Program-made: the position numbers and the translations under genes
Shown: piece by piece, positions 47,436 through 58,830 of the stretch
Position numbering within the stretch: the first letter of the stretch is position 1
Layout: every line of letters begins with the position of its first letter
NCBI GenBank assembly: GCA_950295325.1
Contig: OX485806.1
Coordinates: forward strand, 35,466,001 to 35,526,000
Direction: 5' to 3'
DNA length: 60,000 nt
DNA from: Polytrichum commune
Lineage: Eukaryota; Streptophyta; Polytrichopsida; Polytrichales; Polytrichaceae
Notes under the pieces: generated by a model
What the model was told of the DNA's origin: nothing
The model's database searches: none
The model's input: only the letters and a program-made list of their open reading frames with translations

Positions 47436-50400
47436 ATGGCTTCTAGGGAAAACGATGGACTTATATCGGTTGACAAGTTCGGTGGCGAGAACTTCAACCT
47501 CTATAAGTTTAAATTGGAGATGGCCATGTCCACCAAAGATCTTTGGGAGATCGTGGATGGTTCGGAGTTGCCACCGCCTTCTACGGCGAGCGACGAAGTC
47601 AAGAAGGCGTACGAGCGACGATGCAAGAAAGCCTTCGCCATCATTGCCATGAGTTTGGTGGACAAGGAGTTGGCGCACATCAAAGGATGCAAAGGACCCG
47701 CGGAAGCGTGGAAGACCTTGTGCAACATCCACGAAACCAAAAGCTTGTCCAACATCTTGTTCATAAGGCGCAAGTTCTTCACCATCAAGATGGACGAGGG
47801 CGACGACATCCTCACGCACATCAACAAGGTAAAATCTCTTGCGGACCAACTCACGTGCTTGGAGGTGCCTATGAAGGACGAGGACGTGGTCATGACCTTG
47901 CTCGATAGCCTACCGCCCTCGTTCGAGCATTTGATCACCGCATTGGAGACGCGCCCCATTTCGGAGCTCAAGTTGGACTTCATCACCGCACGTCTCATGC
48001 ACGAGGTGTCCAAGAGGAAGGAGAAGGAGCCTCAAGGCGACGATGCGGCCATGTTGTCCCGCCAACCTCGAGCGTTCGACAACAACGAGAGGCGCGGCGA
48101 CGGCCCGAGGTGCTACAATTGTGGTAAGTTGGGCCACATTGCTCGTAATTGTCGAATGAAACGCAAGGGGAACGCAAACATGGCAAGGGCGAGCGATGAT
48201 TTTGCATTCGTAGCGAGAGATGGGCGTCTAAAATGTCCGCCACTAGATGGATCGTGGATTCGGGGGCCTCGCAACACATGACACCACATAAGCAATTTTT
48301 CGACACTTACGAACCCGTCACGGGTCGCAAAGTGTTTATGGGTGATAACGGCATGGTAGATGCCGTAGGCAAAGGCTCCATACTAGTGGAAACACGCGTG
48401 AAAGGCCGTGTGCGGAGCATTAGAATGCACGACGTGCTTCATGTGCCGAAAATGCATTCCAACTTGCTTTCGGTGAGCAAGCTCATTTCGAGGGGTTTGA
48501 AAGTGCATTTCAACTCGTTGGGATGCGTGGTGAGGGCGAGCAACGGCGAGATGTTGGGCGTGGCGTCGTTGGAGTCCAATTTGTACCAATTGGACACCAA
48601 CGTGTTGAATGGGGCCGAAACGGGCTCTTTGGCGCATTCCGAGGCCAACTCGCATCCTTTGGAGCTTTGGCACAAGAGGTTGGGGCATCTCAACGCCAAT
48701 AGCGTGAAAATGCTCCAAAGCATGGTGAGCGGGATGGACGTGGGAGCGGCGCAAGGCGACGTGCATTCCTTCGCATGCGAAGGATGTGTGGAGGGCAAAC
48801 AAGCGAGGCGACCATTCCCCACGGACGGAGGCACCCGCGCCACCAAGATCTTGGAGCTCGTGCATTCCGACGTGTGCGGGCCGATGAAAACGGCGTCCAT
48901 TGGAGGCGCAAGGTATTTTCTCACCTTCATTGACGATTTCTCACGCAAGATTTGGGTGTACGTGCTCAAGTCCAAGAAGGAGGTGTTGGCAAGGTTCAAA
49001 GAATGGAAAACCTTGGTGGAGAGGCAATCGGAGCACGTAGTGAAGGTTCTTAGGTCGGATAACGGGGGGGAATACATTTCAAAGGCATTTGATGATTTCT
49101 TGAGCAAACATGGCATTGCACGGCAAACCTCCTCACCTTACACGCCGCAACAAAACGGCGTGGCGGAGCGAGCCAACCGCACCATCGTGGAGATGGCACG
49201 GTCCATGATTCATGCCCAACGCCTCGGCCACGAATTTTGGGCGGAGGCGGTGTGCAATGCGGCGTACGTACGCAACCGGTGTCCGACCAAGGCGGTTGAA
49301 GGAATGACACCCGAGGAGGCGTGGAGCGGGAGGATGCCGCACGTGTCGCACATGCGGGTGTTCGGATGTGTGGCTTACGCGAAGGTGCCGGATCAAAGGC
49401 GAACGAAGTTGGATGCGAAGGGCGTGAAGTGTTTGTTCCTCGGATATTGCGAAGGCACCAAGGCGTATCGGCTCATGTGCTTGGAGACGAAGAAAATCAT
49501 CAAGAGTCCGGACGTGGTGTTTTTCGAGGACAAAACGCATTTGGAGGATTGTCCAAGTGGGAGAGTTGATGAAGTACCGACGGTGAAGGTGGACATATCT
49601 CCCAAATCGGAAGCGGAGGAGTTGGAGGCGAGCGGCGACGTTTCGGAGCCGGACGAGGAGGAGCCGAACATTGAGGACGAGTCGGAGGCCGAAGTACCGG
49701 CCGCGAAATCCACTCGTAGCGCGGAGGCATCGAAACTTAACGCCGGTAAGAGAACCGCAACCAAACCACCTCCACCACCGCAAGATGGCAATGAGACCAT
49801 AGGCAATTCTAGGTATCCGGATAGGCCACGCAAACCTCTTGGGGAATGGTGGAAGAACCACATTCCGCAACCCGAAGACGATGAGCACGCAAACATAGCA
49901 ATGGTTGGGGAACCTAGAAACTTGAGAGAAGCATTTGAATCGAGTGATGCGAGCGAGTGGGAGTCGGCTATGCAAGAGGAGTACGAATCTCTCATAGCCA
50001 ACGCCACGTGGGAGTTGGTTCCATTGCCGAAGGGCCGCAAGGCCGTGAAATGCAAGTGGGTGTTTCGCACGAAGAAGGATGCCAACGGTACGGTAGTTCG
50101 GTTCAAAGCGAGGTTGGTGGCCAAGGGGTGCTCGCAAGTGGAAGGTGTGGATTTCGGCGAGACTTTCGCACCCGTGGCCAAATTCAACACCATTAGGGTC
50201 ATCCTCGCAATGGCGGCGGCCATGGGCTTGGAGATACATCAAATGGACGTCAAGACCGCATTCTTGAACGGCGAATTGCACGTGGTCATCTACATGGAGC
50301 AACCGGAGGGGTTTGTCCAAAAAGGCCGAGAGCACCTCGTATGCAAGTTGGGGAAATCGCTCTACGGATTGAAGCAATCCGGACGAGCGTGGTACGAGTG

Positions 50401-51213
50401 CATTCACATATTCTTTGTGAACAAAGGCTTTACGAGGAGCCATGCGGACCACTCGTTGTACGTGTTACAAACTTGCCACTACATTGTGATCGTAATCATA
50501 TATGTAGACGACCTCATCATCTTGGCAAGCAACGTGGACGTGATCAACGAGTTGAAATCTAGCCTCGAGAAGGAGTTCGAGATGAGCGACCTCGGCGAGT
50601 TGCATTTTTTCCTCGGAGTCCATTTCGAGCGGGATAGGAGGACGCGCACCATCACCATGCATCAACGAAGCTACATCGAAACCATTTTGGAGCGATTCGG
50701 CATGAATGATTGCAAGCCCATCTCAACCCCGCTCGACACCAAGACCTCATTGGCAAAGCTTTCGGAGGAGGAATACGAGAAGCATTGACACGAAATGAAG
50801 GACATTCCGTACCAAAGGGCGGTGGGGTCGTTGATGTACGCAATGGTGGCCACGAGACCGGACCTCGCATTCGCGGTAAGCGTGGTAAGTCGGTTTATGT
50901 CGCAACCGGGTCCGATGCATTGGATGGCCGTGAAACGAATCATGAGATACTTGAAAGGCACCATTGATATGAGGTTGCGCATCGGAGGACAACACATAAA
51001 CCTTAAAGGTTATTCGGACGCGGATTGGGCCGGCGATGTGGAAAACCGAAGGTCTACTTCCGGATACGTTTTCTTCGTTGGAGACGGGGCCGTGACGTGG
51101 AATAGCAAACGACAACAAACGGTGGCTCAATCCACAATGGAGGCGGAGTACATGGCCATGAACCGATGCACGAGGGAGGCCATTTGGCTAAGGCAACTAA
51201 TGGAGGATGTAGG
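47436..51213 (+). pseudogene. E13 Gag-Pol: frameshift, premature TGA and 3' truncation
   Basis: ATG at 47436. A missing G near 48222 (GATGGGCG versus GATGGGGCG) shifts the frame just before the protease. Integrase and RT are otherwise intact (48233 onward in the shifted frame). TGA at 50786-50788 is at the same codon as in E11, and E11 and E13 share other private changes nearby (MNDCKP, CCGACCAAGG). The frame then reaches RNase H and ends at 51213. Confidence 0.92.
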
Positions 51214-51720
51214 TACTGTACAACCATCAAGAGGGTACAAATAAGCCTCTTGAAATCCAAAACACCTCAAATTAAGCATAGAAGTTTGAAATCTCTCAAG
51301 TCAGCACCTTTCCTCTCAAGGTAGATGTACAATAATTCAATATCCATCAAGAGGGTACAAAAAAACCTCTTGGAATCCAAAACACCTCAAACTAAGCATA
51401 GAAGTTTGAAATCTCTCAAGTCAGCATCTTTCCTCTCAAGTTAGATGCATAAAACTCCAAAACACATCAAAGAGCTTATGTAAGCCCTTTGGCACTTGAA
51501 TGTCCTCAATGTAGTATAGAAATGAACTAAACATTCAAGTCAACACCTAAATGATCCGGTTAGATGCACAAAACTCCAAAACACATCAAAGAGCTTATCT
51601 AAGCCCTGTGATTCTTGAATGCCCTCAATCTAGTGTAGAAATGAAGTAAACACTCAAGTCATCACCTAAATGATCCGGTTAGGTGCACAAAATATCAAAA
51701 CACATCTAAAAGCCAATTTT
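51214..51720 (-). repeat. Diverged tandem repeats in E14 leader, 120-bp period
   Basis: ATCAAGAGGGTACAAA recurs at 51227 and 51347, and ACTCCAAAACACATCAAAGAG at about 51455 and 51575, exactly 120 bp apart. The left units still resemble A/B (TCTCAAGTCAGCACCTTTCC); the right ones hardly do. Confidence 0.85.
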
Positions 51721-51997
51721 AGCTCTTTGGCACTCAAATGGCCTTCAACAACTCAAATATGGATCTAATGTACACTTAAGCATTCGAAATGGTGTGGACA
51801 TATACCTAAAGAGATCTAGAATGTAAAAACACTCCTCTAAGGTCCCTCACGCTGGTCCACTCCTCCAAGAATGCTCCAAGGCGCTTCAAAAGCTTCAAGA
51901 CTCCGCCACAAGCCCTAGAACACCTCTAAAGCATCTCTAATCAAATCCGGCCCTCTCCAAGCTCTTCCAAAGTCGATCTCCTACCTTTAAAGCAAAA

Positions 51998-52010
51998 TGG
52001 GCCCATAACC
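51998..52010 (-). promoter_or_regulatory. E14 primer-binding site, half-tRNA iMet type
   Basis: Minus-strand GGTTATGGGCCCA; the fourteenth base differs (A side), so 13 matches. Confidence 0.82.
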
Positions 52011-52202
52011 TATTGGTAAATGAGAGGAAGAAGCAAAGAGATCAGCGTGGAAGCAAGAACACAATACACAAGGATTGCATACAATGGAGAGAGAGGATTA
52101 GCTCCTCCCCTTATGCTTTTATTTATATATATGGGTTAGGACCAGCGTTGATAACCCATATGGGACAATGTCGCCGATGCAACCTAACACTATCCTCCAA
52201 TA
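52011..52202 (-). repeat. E14 5' LTR, subfamily C, 192 bp
   Basis: TATTGGAGGATAG start and TACCAATA end; length is kept at 192 bp although the sequence differs from A and B at many places. Confidence 0.9.
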
Positions 52203-52425
52203 TAATAAGGTTGTAATAAACCTATAATGGTGGTCCGTAGTGGGAGCGGAGTTATCCCATATTGTTTGTAATAACCGAGGTGACCATGAGCGATAAAGGG
52301 CAAGGCAAAGGGTGGAGGAAACCATCTCACTCCAAGCATTGTTCATATGCTTTTGTGTATGTGTGACTTGCTTGTGCAATCTTATCTCTAGACCTATTGC
52401 TTCCAATATAGGCCGCCTCCCACCT
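52203..52425. other. Unclassified spacer between E14 and an integrase fragment
   Basis: No coding match. On the minus strand it contains a purine-rich AGGTGGGAGGCGG followed shortly by TATTGGAAGC (52399-52408), the arrangement of a polypurine tract and LTR start, so 52203-52408 could be the U3 of the element that owned the adjoining integrase fragment. No second copy is present to test this. Confidence 0.4.
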
Positions 52426-52826
52426 CTACATTTCTTCGGGTGTAACGGAGGGCAAAATTTTCGTCAGACATCGGTTTAGTGTATAAACCGTATTTACCAC
52501 CACTTCCGCCCAAAGCGATTTCTTAATCTTTTGAGCCTCAAGCATACGCTTTGCCATTGCAACAATGTCTTGAATTGCACAATCCATTGGTCCAACATGT
52601 TGAGGCGTGCTCTCAATGCCGCGTTCCATAAAAAATGCCTCAAAATCCTTTGAAATGGAGTGCCCTCCGCTCATCCACCAAAACGCCTTGATTTCATGTT
52701 TTGATTGTGTTTCCACAAATGCTTGGAACTCCCTAAACCTCTCAAACCACTCTCCCTTGCATTTCATCGTGTATACCCATGTTTTCCTCGAAAAATCGTC
52801 AACAAAAGTAACAAAATATTTTGCCC
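52426..52826 (-). pseudogene. Decayed copia integrase fragment of another lineage
   Basis: Minus strand, about 133 codons starting RAKYFVTFVDDFSRKTWVY, clearly the integrase core of a copia Pol but only distantly like A/B. The second catalytic Asp (DNGGEY in the other copies) is replaced in a WMSGGHS segment, and the NGVAERANR segment with the catalytic Glu is replaced by VGPMDCAIQD, so it cannot be active. It ends at VTPEE followed by a stop. Its right edge is the LTR of E15. Confidence 0.8.
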
Positions 52827-53018
52827 TATTGGAAGATAGTGTTAGGTTGCATCCGCGACATTGTCCCATATGGGTTGTCTACGTTGGTCCTAACCCATAC
52901 ATATAAAGAAAGGCATAAGGGGAGGAGCTAATCTCTCTCTCCATTGTATGCAATCCTTGTGTATTGTGTTCCACCTTCCTATGTTGGTCTCTTTGCTTTC
53001 TTCTCTCATTTCCCAATA
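52827..53018 (+). repeat. E15 5' LTR, subfamily C, 192 bp
   Basis: TATTGGAAGATAG start, CCCAATA end, TATAAAGAAAGG in place of TATAAATAAAGG. Confidence 0.9.
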
Positions 53019-53032
53019 GCTTATGGGCCCAC
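53019..53032 (+). promoter_or_regulatory. E15 primer-binding site, one mismatch
   Basis: GCTTATGGGCCCAC; second base C instead of G. Confidence 0.78.
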
Positions 53033-53284
53033 TTTGCTTTGGAGGTAGGAGATCGACTTAGGAAGAGCTTGGAGAGGGCCGGATCTGATTGGAGGTGCTT
53101 TAGAGGTGTTCTAGGGCTTGTGGCACAGTCTTGAAGCTTTTGAAGCACCTTAGGGCATTCTTGAAGGAGTGGACCAGCGTGAGGGACCTTAGAGGAGTGT
53201 TTCTACATTCTAGATCTCTTTAGGTATATGTCCACACCATTTCGAATGCTTAAGTATACATCAAATTTGTATTTGAGTTGTTGA

Positions 53285-53493
53285 AGGCCATTTGAGTGCT
53301 TAGATTAGCTCTTTGATGTGTTTTGAAGTTTTGTGCACCTAACTAGATCATTTAGGTGTTGACTTGAGTGTTTTGGTTCATTTCTACTTTAGATTGACGG
53401 CATTCAAATGCCAAAAAGCTTAGATTAGCTCTTTGATGTGTTTTGAAGTTGTGCATCTAACCAAATCATTTAGCTGCTGACATGAGTGTTTTG
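53285..53493 (+). repeat. Diverged 120-bp repeats in E15 leader
   Basis: TAGATTAGCTCTTTGATGTG recurs at 53301 and 53421, exactly 120 bp apart. Confidence 0.85.
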
Positions 53494-54176
53494 ATGAAAT
53501 CCGTCAACCTCAAAGTTAGAGGGCCACATGAGGTCACCTTGTCTTGAAGGGACCCAAAAAATTAAATAAAAATAAAAATAAAAATAAAAGTAAAATCCAT
53601 TCAAATTGGACACCATATGTGAAAAATAAGGGCTCCTAAATTTGGACAGCTCATGGGACCACCTCCCAAAACAAACAATGCAACTTAACAAAAATTCCTA
53701 CATGTTTGAAGAATGAGGTTTTCATATGTTATTTTGGCCCACATGGTCGTGGGCACCACCCTACACCGGTAGATTACCATCTACTGGGTTGCAAACCCCA
53801 GCAAAAGAATAGGTGGCATCCCATTTTGGGTTGCACGAGCACTCAAAGGTTAAGCTTAATTTTCACACTTTCTGCATAATAAAGAGGAATGTAAAGAACA
53901 GGCAAGTTACCACTGCAAAGTAAGTGACTGCAAACTAGCTACAGAACTCTCTCACTGGAAAATACTATGTATGGAGTTCACTCCATTTAGTCACATGAAG
54001 TTGTGCCCCAAAGGGCTCTGTAACCTGAGATACACTGCTAAAATGCAATGTCAACATGCCCACAACTAGAATCAACACCATAAGAATCCCTCATTATGCC
54101 CTCATTACATCCCTCATTATGTCCTCATTATGTCCTCATTATGCGGCTCAATGCCCCCAGCTCTTCAAGAATATGT
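53494..54176. other. Low-copy sequence 3' of the reductase gene
   Basis: No retrotransposon match and no gene. An AAAAT-rich low-complexity stretch lies at 53561-53596. The part nearest 54176 should include the 3' untranslated region of the reductase gene; no polyadenylation signal was identified with confidence. Confidence 0.6.
54087..54144. repeat. 11-12 bp minisatellite in the probable 3' UTR
   Basis: About five units of a CCTCATTATGTC-like motif beginning some 30 bp beyond the reductase stop codon. Confidence 0.8.
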
Positions 54177-57100
54177 CTAGAATTGAAACTGCATCTCCTT
54201 GGTATAGCCAAGTGCATCACAGTGGCTGCTAATTGCCTTATTCATGGGGGGAGGACCGCACCGCAATATCTGTGATGAGGAATTTTTGGATTAGGGCCAC
54301 AGAAATCTCAACATTCATGAAATTTATCCATAAGTACGTAAACCTGCTCCTTAAATTTGCACACTCCTAGTTTTGAGAGGAATGAAATTGCATTTCACTA
54401 GAAAAGCTCAACACTTGGTCCAAGAAAAAGGGACAGTGGTGAGGGCTGGACTCTGATGAACAGCAACAGGAAGGACTAAGAATATGTAAAGCACTGTCAT
54501 TGGTCACACTGAATAAAAGTCTGAACCTAGCAAGGAATGAAGAAATATTGGAGAAATTTCCAAAAACAAAAACCCACACCACTATAAACAAGTTGATATT
54601 ATAAATAAAATAAGCTTCACAATAAGACAACGATGGAACTACCTTCACATCATCAGCGGGGGGAGGGCAATGCTTTTCAACCATATCTTTGGATACATAT
54701 CCAACACCTCCATTCCACTGCGTTGGAGGCTGCATTGACCCACACAACTCTTGTCAGGAAACAATCAATGAAACATAGTTCTATTTCAACCACCCAAATG
54801 TAACTACAACAATCACTAGGCTCAAAATTCATTGAAAAAGACTATAAGAAATAGAGCTTAAATTGAGTCGTTTACCTCATTGAGAACATAGTATACTTTG
54901 AACTGGTCTGGATAGTCTCTTGCAAGGCGGTCAAGATCATCCTGTAACCACATGAGATTCAGACTTCAGTATAACAATACAATGAGTTGAGGGACCTCTA
55001 ACTACCAAGTGTAGTCTGAAGCATCTATGAGCACATGCATCAAAACAACATGCAATCTAAAGTGCTTCAACCAAAACACACAATGAGTTACCAATTAAGC
55101 TTATTAAAAAGACTTCTTTAAGAATTGGATTATTAAGCTCAATTAAGCAAGAAAGTACTAGACACTTTATGATGTATTTCAACTATTCTTGAATTCTCAG
55201 TGTTCTTAAAGCCTACAATTCAGTAAGAATATGCAATGTTTGTTGGTCACATAGACAAGACCACTACAATCTTGCTCTATATGTTGAAAGAGAACACATA
55301 GCCATAGAAGAGCAATTCTAAATGTGAAAGTCAACTACAGTGTATCAAATTTCTGGTTTGTATGCACAGTTTGGCATTCATCAGTGAATATGTGCATATT
55401 CTGGAAACACTGAATATCATAACAAACCACACTGAGAAGATTTAAGGCCAGATGCATACCTTCAGTAAAATGTCCTCATAGGTAACATTGGCATAAATCA
55501 AATGTACTTTGGTCTTGTCTTTGGGATTTTCCAAAATTGCTCTAGCTACCTGAGCATAGGGCAAGTTGATGTATAGATCAGTCAATGGTACTCAGGAGCC
55601 GTGTACAACGGACAAACTAGATATGCCAAAAATTGTAATGACTACTGTAACCAATTCCCCAGAATCCAATGTACTTCATAAAATAACTGATGATAACTTC
55701 GAGAGAATCTCACTTGAAATATCAAGTCCAATTTAAACTGATGTTACCTGCATAATCCTAATGAGCGGGCTAACCATATCAGGTCCAGATTGTAAGACTA
55801 GGGTCATCTTTTAAGAGGTCTAGTACTGATCCAGAAAAACTGCAAGTGCACGTACCTGATACATAGGAGTGATACCAGTGCCACCAGCCACCATTCCAAA
55901 TGCCCTGACTTGGTTGGGTTGGTATTTAAAACGACCCTGCCGTGAAGAATTACCAGCATGTTACTATCCCCTTCAATGAAAACATCTCAAGAGAAACTCT
56001 TGATACTCAAAACTCCTGCATACTTTTCAGCCATGGCACCAACATGGGATATAAGCCAGCAGAAGCCTAATAGCATCAAGTAAATTTCATACATACACAT
56101 CTTGGTATGTTCTTTCAAGGTGTAAGGCACAGGCCAATTTTACTGCTTAACTTCTGATTTCCAGGTCCTGATCTGGTCTTAGAGAAGGTGATTCATCTGG
56201 AAAAAATGCTAAGGGATGACCTAAGCTCTCCATATTTTTGGTCTCAGTATACTACAAGCCAAATTGCACCACTGACAAGGTAGATGCCAAACCTTGGGGC
56301 CCTTTGCAGTAAGATAGTCTCCTTCCTTCATTTGGCCAAAGTAGGCTGACACCTTCCCTTCCTTGTAAACCTGAAACACAAATACAAGAATATCTTAAGA
56401 CTCTGGCCAGAAAAAACACAGGACCCAGTGAAATAAGGACACACCAGAGGCTACAGAGAGATGATTCAACACCGAGCTGCACTTACCAAGAGGCTCATAT
56501 CAGAAGTATCATTATATTACTTATTATGGACCCTTTAATAGGGAATTGTTAAAAAAACCATGTGGTTTGTTACAATGACCACAGAGACACATCACACGGT
56601 CACATGACTTGTCAAATTTTAATTTTTCATCACACATGAAGAGGAGCAAGGGTTTAGCTCTTTGTTAGAATTTATAAACTTGGCCAACTTGGATAACAAG
56701 TCAAAGCCTAGTCGGTACATATTGACTGTGGTCGTTTTAACCAGTGCGTGGTCAATTTAATAATCCCTTAAATCCCCCTTTAATAAAGAGCTTGTAGAAT
56801 ATGGAGCAAATTTTCACGCACAAACAGAGTTTCCCCATTCTAGGGTTCCTGGTCCAAATAATGCATGTCCACACTGACATAGTGACTGGAAACAGACTGC
56901 CGGTGTCAATGTTGTCTGAACGAGGTAGAAACAACGTCTCTGGAACATAGTGGCTAGACAGGAATAGATACAAAGAGAATCCCACCTTCACGACCAGGTC
57001 GAAGTGACCAAGGTCAGAGTCAAGAGTGGTGGGTGTGTATGGTTTAACAACCTCGACACCTTCCGAATCAAAACCCCTGCAAATGAATCCAACAAAGTGA

Positions 57101-58306
57101 GAGAATAACACTAAAGTGCTACTAGCCCCCAAGTCCCTGAATGGATGCACACAGTGAACACATTTTAACCTTGAAACTCAGTATTGCCTTGGAGACCTAC
57201 CAGCATTCACACCCAGCAATATAAATGTATATCAGGATCATACTTACTTGCATACCTCAACCCTAAGTGCTACAGGCACTTGAATATCTGTAAAAGGAAT
57301 TTTTGTTCACAGAATTGGATGGGCTTACATGCAGCTGATGTGCTGGCCGATGGGAAGGCCGAACACTGAAGTGGGAGTTGGCAAGGCAAATCGCAATTTG
57401 ACCACATTGTGGCTCACTTGCACCTTCTTCTCCAGCTTGAATTTCAGCCACTTCTCTGCAACAAGGACAGCTGCAATTCCCACATGCCCAAGTTAGCAGA
57501 CATCGGCGAGGGGGTGCTTGTCAAGAAACTGAAAGAATACAATTTGTATAATTTTTCCCAAGTTCTTGATGTGCCCATCACGCAAGCCACAACCTCTATG
57601 AACACGCATTCATGCGATCATTGAAGTCACCGCTCAACCAGCCGTAATAGACACTTGAACCTGCTTGTTTGGAGACGAGCATACTCCCACCCAATCCAAG
57701 AATAAGTTCAGATAACCCTTTGCGATCCTTTTAGACGTCGAAATGAAAAACCTCGTACATCTGACCTAGGTATCCACTTCTTGACACTCAAGTGCCTAAA
57801 AAGCATATTGGTCCAAATGAGAAGTAGAGATGGACGTCTCAATAAAAAGTGGCCAGTGATGCACTGAGGAGCATCATACTAAGCCCCTCCCTCACAACTT
57901 CCTTGCATCTGAGTTGGTGATGAGAGATAGGCCAAGGACGCTCTTTGACTACACCTGCCTGCCTGGACTAATTACGTCCAATGCCCAATGAATGAAAGGT
58001 GATTGGCCAAGTGTAGTTCCAGCATTAGTCGTTGCTGCGGTTGTGAACTTTCACACGAGAGATTGAGCCATAGTCGTGGTTTACAGTTGAATGCCCCGAA
58101 ATTTTACATGGAGTCCCCCCCCCTCTTCCTCCTACCTCATTTGACATGTGTGAGAGAGAGCGGGAAGGGAAAGGGAAGAAATGCATACGTTTCTTGCGGC
58201 TTGCGAAGTAGAAGAAAGCGGCGCCTGTGACGACGGCCACCAGTGCGAAAGCGACGCCCACCTGCGTGGCCTTGTCAGTTTGCAGCTGCTCCAGCAACCC
58301 CTCCAT
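54177..58306 (-). CDS. CBR1: NADH-cytochrome b5 reductase, 9 exons, 281 aa
   Basis: Exons (minus strand): 58306-58189, 57470-57329, 57076-56986, 56370-56293, 55936-55856, 55549-55460, 54941-54876, 54729-54643, 54269-54177; every intron is GT-AG. The spliced frame gives 281 residues, the length of the plant CBR1 family. Residues about 14-36 are a hydrophobic anchor followed by SRKK, as in membrane-bound plant reductases facing the cytosol. FAD-binding domain: [10 protein letters not shown] (78-86), KPYTPTT (98-104), AKGPKGRF (139-146). NADH-binding domain: [11 protein letters not shown] (160-170), VHLIYAN (185-191), CGPPPM (255-260), and the C-terminal MQFQF. The enzyme passes electrons from NADH through FAD to cytochrome b5, feeding fatty-acid desaturation and hydroxylation at the ER. 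No ATG precedes 58306 in frame. Exon 2 has a second in-frame acceptor 15 bp downstream (57455). It appears intact; low-copy host gene beside the retrotransposon stack. An outer-mitochondrial-membrane paralogue role cannot be excluded. Confidence 0.93.
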
Positions 58307-58437
58307 CGCCCTCCGCTTGCTTCGATCCTTTACCCACAAGGCCAAACACAAGCGATGAGTCTCTCCTTCTCCTCCTCCCTCCGCCTGTGCGCAACACGAG
58401 GGGAGCGCGTGAGAGCGGGGAATGATTTGTAGCAGGG

Positions 58438-58471
<34 letters not shown>

Positions 58472-58830
58472 TGTGTTGGTATGCAGTTGGGGAGGGGAGG
58501 AGTGAATTCAAGGGAGGAGGTCAGCCTTTGGGGCACTTTGTCCTGTGCGGCTCCGCCAGCCTTGTCTTTGGGCGGCTGCTTTGCGGACTTTCCAGGCCTC
58601 CAGTCAGCATTCTCCGGCGTCCCCCTTCAACTCTCCCTTCTTCTTAACTTCTAACTTCTTATTAACTTATTAGTATCCCCCCCTTCCCTTTTCACTTCAC
58701 TCATCATCTCATGTCTACATTATTTATTGGCTCTCGGTTGCACAGATAGATAGAAACTCCGGTCCCTTTTTTAGCAAGGGGCCAGCGTGAATAAAGTGTC
58801 CGTTCGTAATGTCAATGACCCGAGAAAGGT
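58307..58830. other. Probable promoter and 5' UTR of the reductase gene
   Basis: No gene. On the coding strand it is CT-rich near the ATG. No clear TATA box was pinned down. Confidence 0.5.
58441..58468. repeat. (AG)14 microsatellite in the reductase 5' region
   Basis: Fourteen AG pairs (CT on the coding strand) 135-162 bp upstream of the ATG, probably in the 5' untranslated region or core promoter. CT-rich tracts are common in plant leaders. Confidence 0.85.

Larger units (their letters stand above)
46552..51213 (+). mobile_element. E13, copia element, subfamily B, 3' end lost
   Basis: 5' LTR, primer site, three leader repeats and a broken frame; ends abruptly in RNase H at 51213 against subfamily C leader sequence with no LTR at the joint, so its 3' end and the right side of E9 were deleted together. 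Confidence 0.92.
51214..52202 (-). mobile_element. E14, 5' end of a divergent copia element (subfamily C)
   Basis: Minus-strand LTR, primer site and about 790 bp of leader built from 120-bp repeats that have drifted far from A/B. No coding sequence; the left edge is the non-LTR joint with E13. Confidence 0.85.
52827..53493 (+). mobile_element. E15, 5' end of a copia element (subfamily C)
   Basis: Plus-strand LTR, primer site with one mismatch, leader similar to E14, and the last recognisable repeat ending at about 53493, where unique sequence begins. No coding part. It faces away from E14. Confidence 0.85.

Noticed and set aside
54367-58230. Short ORFs across 53.5-60 kb as separate genes
   Set aside because: Those on the minus strand overlap reductase exons read through into introns; the others have no recognisable domain.
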